Source: Deltaproteobacteria bacterium GWA2_55_10 | GTDB taxonomy: Bacteria > Desulfobacterota > GWC2-55-46 | Length of the DNA stretch: 10,194 bases | Direction of reading: 5' to 3' | Assembly: GCA_001797415.1 (NCBI GenBank) | Contig: MGPL01000003.1 | Location: 1-10,194, forward strand | Made by a program: the position numbers and the translations under genes | Notes under the pieces: generated by a model | Told to the model about the DNA's origin: nothing | Databases searched by the model: none | Seen by the model: only the letters and a program-made list of their open reading frames with translations | In this document: piece after piece, positions 1-6,033 of the stretch | Layout of the letters: the number at the start of each line of letters is the position of its first letter | Numbering within the stretch: the first letter of the stretch is position 1

Positions 1-294
1 GGCTTAAAGAGCGTTGACAGGGGCGGCACCGTCATACTCTTTGCCCCCAAGGAGCCCGGGGCGACTTTTCCCATGCCCCTGTTCGATCTATGGAGGGACA
101 ACATCACCATAATCAACTCCTATGCCTCGCCCCCGTACGATACGCAGGTCGCGCTCGACCTTATTGCCTCGGGCAGGGTGGCGGTGACAGATATGGTCTC
201 GCACAGGCTCGGCCTTGGCGAGGCGGCCACTGGTTTCAGGCTCGTTGCAGAGGCGAGAGAGTCGATAAAGGTAATAATAGAGCCGCAGAGGTGA
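1..294 (+). CDS. Zinc-dependent medium-chain alcohol/polyol dehydrogenase, C-terminal part
   Basis: This is a 97-residue C-terminal fragment; the reading frame is open from base 1 and stops with TGA at 292-294. What is seen matches the end of the medium-chain dehydrogenase/reductase fold: a Rossmann-type strand and glycine pair (DRGGTVILFAP), then a segment resembling the family's 'N..I..SYA' stretch, then AL-LIASGRV, MVSHRLGL and a closing strand SIKVIIEP. This order is typical of threonine/sorbitol/alcohol dehydrogenases that oxidise a secondary alcohol with NAD(P). The catalytic zinc ligands and the cofactor GxGxxG loop lie upstream of the window, so substrate and activity cannot be read. 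The stop overlaps a possible GTG start of NAD kinase (GTGA), so the two are probably co-transcribed. The family is fairly sure; the substrate is unknown. Confidence 0.8.
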   Translation, partial: GLKSVDRGGTVILFAPKEPGATFPMPLFDLWRDNITIINSYASPPYDTQVALDLIASGRVAVTDMVSHRLGLGEAATGFRLVAEARESIKVIIEPQR

Positions 295-311
295 AACCGA
301 AAAGAATTGGC

Positions 312-319
312 GGAGGAAG
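312..319 (+). promoter_or_regulatory. Shine-Dalgarno sequence deciding the NAD kinase start
   Basis: GGAGGAAG lies 1 to 5 bases before TTG at 321. It favours this TTG over the in-frame GTG at 291, which has only a weak AGAG upstream. The spacing is slightly short. Confidence 0.55.
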
Positions 320-320
320 A

Positions 321-1184
321 TTGAAAAGGTTCGGCCTAATAGTAAAGGTCAGCAACCCCGAAGCGATAAAGCTCGCCGGAAGGATTGCCGAGTGGGCGGC
401 TGAAAGGGGCGGCAAGGTCTTTACTGACGAGGGCCTTGCCCTGATGATAGAGAACGTCCAGGCCGCGAAGATAAAGGATCTCCCGGACAACATCGATGTC
501 ATGATAGTCCTGGGCGGCGACGGCACCATGCTCCACGCGGCCAGGCTCATCGCCGGCAGGAAGATACCCATACTTGGCGTCAACATGGGGAGCCTCGGCT
601 TCCTTACGGCGATTACCGTCAAAGAGGTCTTCCCGCTCATCGAGAGGATAGCGAAAGACGACTACATCATCGAAGAGAGGATGCTCCTTTCCGTCGAGCA
701 CACGAGGGCAGGGGAGAGCCTCTTCGCTCAGAAGGTATTGAACGACGCTGTCATAAAGGGCGAGAGCGCCAGGCTGGTTCGCCTTGAGACCCGCATAAAC
801 AAGGAATACGTAAACACTTACAGGGCCGACGGCCTTATCGTAGCCACGCCGACCGGCTCTACCGCATATTCGCTTTCCGCAAACGGCCCCATACTCTATC
901 CGACAATACATTCCATAATCGTCGCGCCGATATGTCCCTTCAACCTCACGAACAGGCCGGTTGTCATACCGGACTGGATGACGGTCGATGTCACCGTGAG
1001 CCCGGAGCAGGAGTGGGTGGACCTGATACTCGACGGACAGGTGCACTATGAGCTCAAAAGCGGCGACGTCGTAAAGATAAAGAGGGCCGAAGAGAGCGTC
1101 TATCTCGTCAAGTACGAAGGCAAGAGCTACTTTGACATACTTAGAGAAAGGCTGATGTGGGAGGTGAAGACTGTACGGGACTAG
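321..1184 (+). CDS. nadK: NAD kinase (ATP-NAD kinase)
   Basis: The enzyme phosphorylates NAD to NADP in the cytoplasm using ATP or polyphosphate and is the only de novo source of NADP. The 287-residue product is of usual family length. Visible motifs are GGDGT at residues 65-69 (catalytic Asp67), LND with Asn141-Asp142, TPTGSTAYS at 176-184 and the CP.NLTNRP segment starting at Cys205. I chose TTG at 321 because it follows GGAGGAAG and gives the family-like start MKRFGLIVK; GTG at 291 would add ten residues and overlap the dehydrogenase stop. Two oddities: the residue after Cys205-Pro206 is Phe207 where many homologues have His, and the protein ends in a short tail (EVKTVRD) where relatives usually stop soon after LxW. 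The last codons overlap an orphan ribosome-binding sequence. The family call is very secure. Confidence 0.95.
   Translation: MKRFGLIVKVSNPEAIKLAGRIAEWAAERGGKVFTDEGLALMIENVQAAKIKDLPDNIDVMIVLGGDGTMLHAARLIAGRKIPILGVNMGSLGFLTAITVKEVFPLIERIAKDDYIIEERMLLSVEHTRAGESLFAQKVLNDAVIKGESARLVRLETRINKEYVNTYRADGLIVATPTGSTAYSLSANGPILYPTIHSIIVAPICPFNLTNRPVVIPDWMTVDVTVSPEQEWVDLILDGQVHYELKSGDVVKIKRAEESVYLVKYEGKSYFDILRERLMWEVKTVRD
1160..1167 (+). promoter_or_regulatory. Orphan Shine-Dalgarno sequence inside the nadK 3' end
   Basis: GGAGGTGA is an 8-base perfect complement to the usual 3' end of 16S rRNA. No ATG, GTG or TTG opening a credible frame follows at normal spacing. The next gene, recN, starts 192 bases later without a good ribosome-binding site of its own. 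I infer that this was the recN ribosome-binding site before DNA was inserted between them. Confidence 0.45.
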
Positions 1185-1359
1185 CGGTTTTGCCTTCGAC
1201 AGGCAGGCATGAAATAAGTCCATCTGCTTTGTTGGCTTCAGAAGCTCGTCGCTGCGACGTACATGAAGAGTACGATTCACTCATCAAACGGCGAGAATTG
1301 CCTTGCATATGGAGCTTTTTGAGCAGCCTGTATCAGAACGGAGTTCAGTAATCTAATAT
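1185..1359 (+). repeat. Intergenic repeat-like element between nadK and recN
   Basis: No credible gene lies in this 175-bp gap. It holds a run of short perfect inverted repeats: TGCCT/AGGCA (1191-1205), GCTTC-A-GAAGC (1235-1245), CGTCG-CTG-CGACG (1247-1259) and CGTAC/GTACG (1258-1274, 7-base spacer), followed by a stretch ending GAGCAGCCTG (1321-1330). The arrangement, including the phrases GTTGGCTTC, GACGTAC...GTACG and AGCAGCCTG, resembles dispersed intergenic elements I recall from deltaproteobacterial genomes; that is recollection, not a search result. No transposase or clear terminal repeats are visible, so it may be a mobile non-autonomous element or a REP-like sequence. No T-tract terminator is present. 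Confidence 0.5.
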
Positions 1360-3108
1360 ATGCTGCTAGAACTTAGCATAAAAGACTTTGCGATTATCGA
1401 GTCCCTCTCCATCGGTTTCGGACCCGGTCTCAATATATTCACGGGTGAGACCGGAGCCGGGAAGAGCATCATATTGGACGCAATCGCCCTCATTTTGGGC
1501 GACAGGGCTTCAAATGAGCTCATAAGGGAAGGCCGCGAAGAGGCCCAGGTCCAGGCGCTCTTCGATATATCAGGCCAGAGAAAGAGTATCAATGGCGTCC
1601 TGTCTGAGGCCGGGATAGAGCCGGCAGACGAGCTTATAATAAAGAGGGTCGTACAGAGGGCTGGAAGGAACAGGATATATATAAACGGCAGCCTCGCAAC
1701 CCTCGTTACGCTAACCGAGATAGGCAGGAGGCTCATAGACATATACGGCCAGAGCGAGCATACTTCGCTTACCAGGCCTGAAGAGCACATAGAGGTGCTC
1801 GATTCTTTCGGCGGCTTCCCGGCGCTGCGCTCGTACATGGCACAAACCTGTAAAGAGTACGGGGCAGCGAGGAAAGAGCTGGATACTCTTTTATCAGAGG
1901 CGAGAAGCGCGAGCGAAAAGAAAGATTATCTCTCTTTTCAGCTCAACGAGCTTACAGAGGCCGACCTCAAGCCGGGTGAGGAAGAGGCGTTAAAGAAAGG
2001 CAAAGAGAAGCTTGCGGCATCGGGCAAGCTGAGGTCAGCCGCTGAAGAGGCGCACGAGGCCATATACTCCAGCGCAGGCTCTGTTACCGAAAGGCTCGGC
2101 TCGACCGCGAGGTCGTTGAAGGAGCTTTCGGCAATCGATCCGAAGCTCTCGGATGTCGCCGGCAGGATAGAGGCAAGCCTTTTTGATATGGAAGACGCAG
2201 GGGTGTTTCTTCGCGATTATGCCTCATCTATTGAGGCAGACCCGGAGGCGTTGGAGGCCGCCGCAGACAGGCTCGACTTCATAGGGCGGCTCAGGAAGAA
2301 GTACGGCGGCACGATAGAAGAGATAATAGAGAGGAAAGATAAGCTCGAAAAGGAGCTTTCGATAATAGAGAACCTCGATTTCAGGCAGGCCGAGCTTGAG
2401 GCCAGGGTAAAGGCCAGCCATGACAAGGCGCTTAAGGCGGCTGAGGGCCTGACAGACGCAAGGAAAGCGGCATCCAGGGAGCTTGAGTCGAGGATAGACG
2501 AAGAGCTCTCTACGCTTGGAATGAAAGGCGCGGCATTCGAGGTCTCGATTGAACCTGAGCTCTTCCCTGACGGCACGGCGAGGCTCACTGAAAAAGGGGC
2601 CGAGAGGGTCAGCTTCATGATAGCGACCAACAAGGGAGAGGGGTTAAAGCCCCTTGCGCGCATCGCCTCAGGAGGCGAGCTCTCTAGGATAATGCTCGCC
2701 ATGAAGAGCATCATCGCCTCCGGCAGGGTGCCGACGATGATATTCGACGAGATAGACACAGGCGTAAGCGGGTCTATTGCGCAGGTAGTCGGATTGAAGC
2801 TCAAGGAAGTATCAAGGACAAACCAGGTGCTCTGCATCACGCACCTTCCGCAGGTGGCGGCCTTTGCGGACAGGCATTTTGCCGTTTCAAAGACCCAGCA
2901 GGGCGGCAGGACGACAACCAGTGTCGCCGAGATTGCTGGCGACGAGAGGGTCGGGCACATTTCATTGATGCTCGGCGGGCTTAAAGTGACTGACACTACA
3001 AGGAAGCACGCGAGCGAGCTCATCGAGGCTGCAGGCAGCCTCTCCAAAAAGAAGTCGCAGCCCCAGACAAAAAAACAGGCGCAGACCGTCAGGGAGGGAA
3101 TAAAATAG
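1360..3108 (+). CDS. recN: DNA repair protein RecN
   Basis: RecN is an SMC-like ATPase that acts at double-strand breaks during recombinational repair, bringing DNA ends together with RecA. The 582-residue product is slightly longer than the usual 550-570. Walker A is GETGAGKS at residues 29-36; the ABC signature SGGELSR is at 437-443; Walker B is TMIFDE around 459-464, followed by DTGVSG; the H-loop His495 lies in CITHLPQ. Between the two ATPase halves, about residues 155-380 are Glu/Lys/Ala/Leu-rich and fit the coiled-coil arms. The tail is Lys/Gln-rich and probably accounts for the extra length. ATG at 1360 gives the canonical start (MLLELSIKDFAIIES), but no good ribosome-binding site precedes it. 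It is the first gene of a compact group with the next three. recN is SOS-controlled in many bacteria; no standard LexA box is evident here. Confidence 0.96.
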   Translation: MLLELSIKDFAIIESLSIGFGPGLNIFTGETGAGKSIILDAIALILGDRASNELIREGREEAQVQALFDISGQRKSINGVLSEAGIEPADELIIKRVVQRAGRNRIYINGSLATLVTLTEIGRRLIDIYGQSEHTSLTRPEEHIEVLDSFGGFPALRSYMAQTCKEYGAARKELDTLLSEARSASEKKDYLSFQLNELTEADLKPGEEEALKKGKEKLAASGKLRSAAEEAHEAIYSSAGSVTERLGSTARSLKELSAIDPKLSDVAGRIEASLFDMEDAGVFLRDYASSIEADPEALEAAADRLDFIGRLRKKYGGTIEEIIERKDKLEKELSIIENLDFRQAELEARVKASHDKALKAAEGLTDARKAASRELESRIDEELSTLGMKGAAFEVSIEPELFPDGTARLTEKGAERVSFMIATNKGEGLKPLARIASGGELSRIMLAMKSIIASGRVPTMIFDEIDTGVSGSIAQVVGLKLKEVSRTNQVLCITHLPQVAAFADRHFAVSKTQQGGRTTTSVAEIAGDERVGHISLMLGGLKVTDTTRKHASELIEAAGSLSKKKSQPQTKKQAQTVREGIK

Positions 3109-3110
3109 AG

Positions 3111-3593
3111 TTGGTAAGGAAGGCCCATCTTTCAGACGTACAGGCCATCTGTGAGATCGTCGAGACTTTCGCCAAGAGAGGGGAGATGCTCCACAGGTCT
3201 GCTTCCGACATCTGCGGCGCATTGAGGGATTTTTTCGTATACGAGGAGAACGGGAAGATAGTCGGCACGTGCGCGCTCCAGATATCGTCGCCTGAAATCG
3301 GCGAGGTGAGGTCTCTCGCGGTAAGGAGCGGCCACACCGGACGGGGCATTGGCAGAAAACTCGTTGCCGCGTGCCTTGAAGAGGCAACGGAATTAGGCAT
3401 AAGGAAAGTCTTCGCGCTTACATACAAGCCGGGTTTTTTCAAGAAGCTCGACTTTCGCTGCGTCAGCAAGGAAGTCCTTCCGCACAAGATATGGGGAGAC
3501 TGCATAAAATGCGTAAAGTTCCCCAACTGCGACGAGAACGCCGTCATAATCGAGCTCAGCGGGAAGAGCGAACCTAAAGGGAGGCCGGTATGA
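3111..3593 (+). CDS. argA: Short-form N-acetylglutamate synthase (GNAT acetyltransferase)
   Basis: This is a 160-residue single-domain GNAT protein. The acetyl-CoA-binding motif A is visible as SLAV followed by HTGRGIGRKL (GRGIG at residues 77-81). The C-terminal part has YKPGFFKKLDF, then LPHKIW, then a cysteine cluster C131-x2-C134-x5-C140 followed by DE. This tail is what I recognise from the short N-acetylglutamate synthases of the Mycobacterium Rv2747 type, which acetylate glutamate with acetyl-CoA at the entry to arginine biosynthesis; they lack the amino-acid kinase domain of E. coli ArgA. TTG at 3111 is the start, 2 bp after the recN stop; AGGGAGG at 3091-3097 is a rather distant ribosome-binding site (13-base spacer). 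The stop overlaps the pmbA start (ATGA). The GNAT family is certain; the glutamate substrate is inferred. The role of the cysteines (metal or structure) is unknown. Confidence 0.75.
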   Translation: MVRKAHLSDVQAICEIVETFAKRGEMLHRSASDICGALRDFFVYEENGKIVGTCALQISSPEIGEVRSLAVRSGHTGRGIGRKLVAACLEEATELGIRKVFALTYKPGFFKKLDFRCVSKEVLPHKIWGDCIKCVKFPNCDENAVIIELSGKSEPKGRPV

Positions 3594-4951
3594 AAGATAT
3601 CCTCAAAGATGCTGGCTGTGACGAGACCGTAGGGCGGCTTGGGAAGCTCCTGAAAGGCAAGGTCGACTCGTACGAGATATATTTCTCAGTGAACAAGGGC
3701 TTCAGCGCAGAGGCAAAGGACGGCGCAATCGACGCGCTAAAGGTCCGTTCGAGCGCCGGGGTGGGGCTTCGCACCATAAAGGGCCGCAGGTCCGGCTTCG
3801 GGTTCTCGAGCGTGTTGTCCGTTGAGGCCCTTCGCGATATGGCGGAGAATGCCGTTGCCGGCAGCAGGGCTGTCGCCGAAGACGAGTACCTTAAATTCCC
3901 CGCGCCCGGGAAGGGCCTGTCCGAAAACGGGCTCGATTTAATCGATGAGTCCTTCGGCAAGGTCGCCGAAGAGGAAATGATAAAAACCGCCATAGAGATA
4001 GAGGCTGCCGCGCGCTCGCATGACGAGAGGGTCAAGAGGGTGCGGAAGGCCTCTTTCTCTGAATCACTCGCGGCAGACCGGGTCGTCAACTCGAACGGCG
4101 TGGACATAACCCACGCGGCTACTTATTACAGCGGAAGTGTCACCGCGGTCGCCGAAGAGAATGGTGTCTCTGAGATGGGCTGGGAGATGGGCATGGGCCA
4201 CCATAGAGGGGCTGTCCGCAGCTCTGAGATAGGCAGGAAGGCTGCCCTGAACGCGGTAAGCCGTCTCGGCGCCCGCGCCATGAAGACCATAAAATGCGGC
4301 GCGGTGATAGAGAACATAGTTGCCTGCGAGCTCCTCGAAGCCCTTGCCTCGTCTTTCCTCGGAGATAACGTAATCAAGGGCAAATCCATGCTCATCGGCA
4401 AGAAGGGGCAGAAGATCGCGTCAGGCGTGCTTAATATCCGGGACGATGGTATAATGACTGGCGGCTGGGCTACATCGGCATTCGACGCGGAGGGCACCGC
4501 GTCGAGGAAGACCGCCCTTGTGCTCGAAGGCTTGTGCCAGGGATACCTCTATGATACTTATTGGGCCGGCAGGGCAGGGACCTCGTCCACCGGCAACGCC
4601 TCAAGGGGCGGCTTCAAGTCAACGCCCGGCATAGGAATAACCAACCTCTATATAGAAAAAGGCGCGAAGGGGTTTGACGAAGTCATAAGGGAGCTTGGAG
4701 ACGGGCTTTTCATAACCGAGCTGTTAGGCGTACATACGATCAATACCGTGAGCGGGGACTTCTCGCTCGGGGCAGCCGGGTTCCGGGTCGAAGGCGGGAA
4801 GATCGCCTATCCGGTGCGCGGCATGGCCATAGCGGGCAACCTGCTTGGGCTTTTCTCAAACGTGGCAGAGTGCGCAACGGACCTCAGGTTCATAGGGTCT
4901 ATAGGCGCGCCGAGCCTCCTCATCCATGAAATAGAGGCGAGCGGAACATGA
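3590..4951 (+). CDS. pmbA: PmbA/TldE, non-catalytic partner of the TldD/E protease
   Basis: PmbA (TldE) pairs with TldD to form a cytoplasmic metalloprotease that degrades unfolded peptides and matures peptides such as microcin B17 and the CcdA antitoxin in E. coli. Of the pair, TldD carries the zinc motif. The 453-residue product is full length for the family and contains no HExxxH. Family features seen are the N-terminal GVGLRTIKGRRSGFGF, the mid-region MKTIKCGAVIEN, SGVLNIRDDG, AFDAEGTASRK, and LCQGYLYDTYWA followed by STGNAS at residues 333-338; near the end come SGDFSLGAAGF and RGMAIAGNL. AAGGGAGG at 3577-3584 sits 5 bases before ATG 3590, a strong site. It overlaps both neighbours by 4 bp, so translation is probably coupled. 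No tldD lies in the window; the partner must be encoded elsewhere, or this protein has a different partner. Confidence 0.92.
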   Translation: MKDILKDAGCDETVGRLGKLLKGKVDSYEIYFSVNKGFSAEAKDGAIDALKVRSSAGVGLRTIKGRRSGFGFSSVLSVEALRDMAENAVAGSRAVAEDEYLKFPAPGKGLSENGLDLIDESFGKVAEEEMIKTAIEIEAAARSHDERVKRVRKASFSESLAADRVVNSNGVDITHAATYYSGSVTAVAEENGVSEMGWEMGMGHHRGAVRSSEIGRKAALNAVSRLGARAMKTIKCGAVIENIVACELLEALASSFLGDNVIKGKSMLIGKKGQKIASGVLNIRDDGIMTGGWATSAFDAEGTASRKTALVLEGLCQGYLYDTYWAGRAGTSSTGNASRGGFKSTPGIGITNLYIEKGAKGFDEVIRELGDGLFITELLGVHTINTVSGDFSLGAAGFRVEGGKIAYPVRGMAIAGNLLGLFSNVAECATDLRFIGSIGAPSLLIHEIEASGT

Positions 4952-5628
4952 CGGAAATAAAGGAAGACGCTAAGAAAATAGAAGAGGGACTCTCCCGAAA
5001 CCCGCTCTTCAACGGGCTCGAGGACTTCTATCTCAAGGACATCATCGCCAGGGCAGAGGTCAGGACCTGGCCTGACCGCATACAGATAATAACCGAGGGC
5101 GAGGCCGGCGACGCCGTCTATTTCATACTCTCCGGCAGGGTCAAGGTCACGCTTTACGGCGAGGAGGGGCGCGAGATAGTCCTTGCGGTCTTGAAAGAGG
5201 GGGACATGTTCGGCGAGCTCTCCATAATAGATGACAAGCCGAGGTCCGCGAACGTCGAGGCCATAGCAGACCTGCAGTGCCTGGTAGTCAGCAAGAGCGC
5301 ATTTCTCGAATACCTCTCCCGCCATCACAAGGTCTACATGAGGTTCTTCGCCTATCTCACCGGAAGGCTCCGTGAGGCGACCAGGAAGATAGGCGGGCTT
5401 GCGCTCCTCGACGTCTGCGGCCGCATAGCCCATACGCTCATGGGCATGGCAAAGGTGGGCGAGGACACCAATGAGAAGGTCATCTCGATAGAACGCCCCA
5501 CCCACGAGGAACTCGCGGCCATGATAGGCTCTTCCAGGGAGGTCGTAAGCCGCGCGCTCAAAAAGATGACTCAGGAAGGCTACATAAAGATAGAAAAGGA
5601 CAGGATACTGCTTTATCTTACCGAGTGA
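4948..5628 (+). CDS. CRP/FNR-family transcription regulator
   Basis: This 226-residue protein has the two CRP domains. The N-terminal cyclic-nucleotide-binding fold spans about residues 15-135, with GDAVYFILSGRVKV, then FGELSII (Gly89-Glu90) and PRSA (Arg99-Ser100). Glu and Arg occupy the positions that contact ribose and phosphate of cAMP in E. coli CRP, so cyclic-nucleotide binding is plausible but not proven. After a dimerisation helix, the C-terminal winged helix-turn-helix has EELAAMIGSSREVVSRALKKM; its recognition helix reads R197-E-V-V-S-R202, combining the Arg-Glu of CRP with the Glu-x-x-Ser-Arg of FNR. There is no N-terminal cysteine cluster, so it is not an FNR-like iron-sulphur sensor. 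It overlaps pmbA by 4 bp and ends the recN operon. A CRP-like palindrome covers its stop codon. Targets and effector are unknown. Confidence 0.93.
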   Translation: MTEIKEDAKKIEEGLSRNPLFNGLEDFYLKDIIARAEVRTWPDRIQIITEGEAGDAVYFILSGRVKVTLYGEEGREIVLAVLKEGDMFGELSIIDDKPRSANVEAIADLQCLVVSKSAFLEYLSRHHKVYMRFFAYLTGRLREATRKIGGLALLDVCGRIAHTLMGMAKVGEDTNEKVISIERPTHEELAAMIGSSREVVSRALKKMTQEGYIKIEKDRILLYLTE

Positions 5629-5639
5629 CCGCCGTCACT
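5624..5639. promoter_or_regulatory. CRP-like palindrome over the end of the CRP-family gene
   Basis: AGTGACCGCCGTCACT is a perfect 6-bp inverted repeat with a 4-base centre. It contains GTGA-N6-TCAC, the core of the E. coli CRP consensus TGTGA-N6-TCACA. The regulator encoded here has a recognition helix that could read such half-sites. No promoter was recognised beside it, so it may be a chance palindrome or a small RNA hairpin. Confidence 0.3.
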
Positions 5640-5731
5640 GCCATTATACCCTGCCTGAATTATACTCTCCCCAACATGAGGGGCTTGCATCGCTGCCCTC
5701 GAACAACCGGCTCTTAATTTGTTTTTCTTTG

Positions 5732-5760
5732 CCTACTTTCTTTTTTAAAAAGAAAGTAGG
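5732..5760. repeat. Perfect 14-bp inverted repeat
   Basis: The left arm CCTACTTTCTTTTT (5732-5745) and right arm AAAAAGAAAGTAGG (5747-5760) are exact reverse complements around a single T. Neither side continues into a T-tract, so it is not a standard intrinsic terminator, although the T-rich left arm and A-rich right arm would let a hairpin form on either strand. Similar TACTTTC...GAAAGTA palindromes recur between genes in many proteobacteria; I recall this generally and have not searched. A second 7-bp palindrome (5769-5783) follows 8 bases later and may belong to the same element. Confidence 0.85.
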
Positions 5761-5863
5761 TCTTGACTCAAGGCCCGGCCTTGTGTTAATCAGTAAAGCC
5801 CTGAAAAAAGAAGCCTGCTCCAAGGCTTTCCAAGGACTTGAACGCTGTTTCAAGTTTTCCACT

Positions 5864-5979
5864 GCCGCTCCGATATGATATGTCGGAACCCAGCGGCCCT
5901 GCCGTGAACGGCAGGACAGGACCACCCGGAGCGGAACAAAAGTTCCGCGGCATCAACAGGGGCTGCTCATGCCGGCCCC
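5864..5979 (+). other. Run of four GC-rich hairpins upstream of the M23 gene
   Basis: Hairpin 1 (5864-5897) has the outer stem GCCGCT/AGCGGC, a 5-base bulge, and an inner 7-bp stem with one G-T pair. Hairpin 2 (5898-5915) is CCTGCCG-TGAA-CGGCAGG, perfect. Hairpin 3 (5931-5948) is GCGGAAC-AAAA-GTTCCGC, perfect. Hairpin 4 (5959-5979) is GGGGC/GCCCC, extendable by two pairs. An alternative 8-bp pairing, CCGCTCCG (5865-5872) with CGGAGCGG (5927-5934), would break hairpins 1 and 3, and CGGCAT (5948-5953) with ATGCCG (5969-5974) would compete with hairpin 4 and take the last base of hairpin 3. It resembles no riboswitch family I can name. It could be a structured 5' leader, a repeat element, or chance pairing in GC-rich DNA. 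Confidence 0.45.
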
Positions 5980-6017
5980 AGGCAATCGGAAGAGATTTTA
6001 GACAGAATACTCACGGG

Positions 6018-6024
6018 AAGGAGG
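6018..6024 (+). promoter_or_regulatory. Shine-Dalgarno sequence for the M23 gene
   Basis: AAGGAGG with a 9-base spacer to TTG at 6034 is a strong site and supports the TTG start. Confidence 0.75.
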
Positions 6025-6033
6025 AAACTCACT

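Larger units (their letters stand above)
5629..6033. other. 405-bp non-coding region rich in inverted repeats
   Basis: No credible gene was found on either strand. The left half (about 5629-5860) is AT-richer and holds the perfect 14-bp inverted repeat at 5732-5760, CAAGGCC-C-GGCCTTG at 5769-5783 and a 6-bp hairpin AAGCCT/AGGCTT at 5811-5828. The right half (5864-5979) is GC-rich and holds four hairpins in a row. The last 54 bases are the immediate leader of the M23 gene with its ribosome-binding site. I could not recognise a good sigma-70 promoter for the M23 gene, nor a T-tract terminator for the operon upstream. Confidence 0.8.

Noticed and set aside
1182..1205. Hairpin TGCCT/AGGCA after nadK as a terminator
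   Set aside because: Short stem with no T-tract after it.
336..1280. 314-codon open frame on the - strand over nadK and the following gap
   Set aside because: It is antisense to a complete, motif-perfect NAD kinase, has no recognisable domain, and is explained by GC-rich codon bias.
1157..1351. 64-codon + strand frame starting inside the nadK end
   Set aside because: It begins upstream of the strong ribosome-binding sequence and runs through the palindromic block; the composition is not protein-like. It was considered as the gene served by the orphan site, but its ATG precedes that site.
2217..3128. 303-codon open frame on the - strand inside recN
   Set aside because: Ser/Leu-rich shadow of recN with no family features and no separate promoter.
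5644..5925. 93-codon - strand frame across the inverted repeats
   Set aside because: The translation is that of the repeat itself (Lys/Phe runs from the A/T arms); typical of spurious predictions over intergenic repeats.
6006..6011. AATACT as a -10 for the M23 gene
   Set aside because: Only 4 of 6 matches, and no -35-like sequence at the right distance; it also sits directly before the ribosome-binding site.
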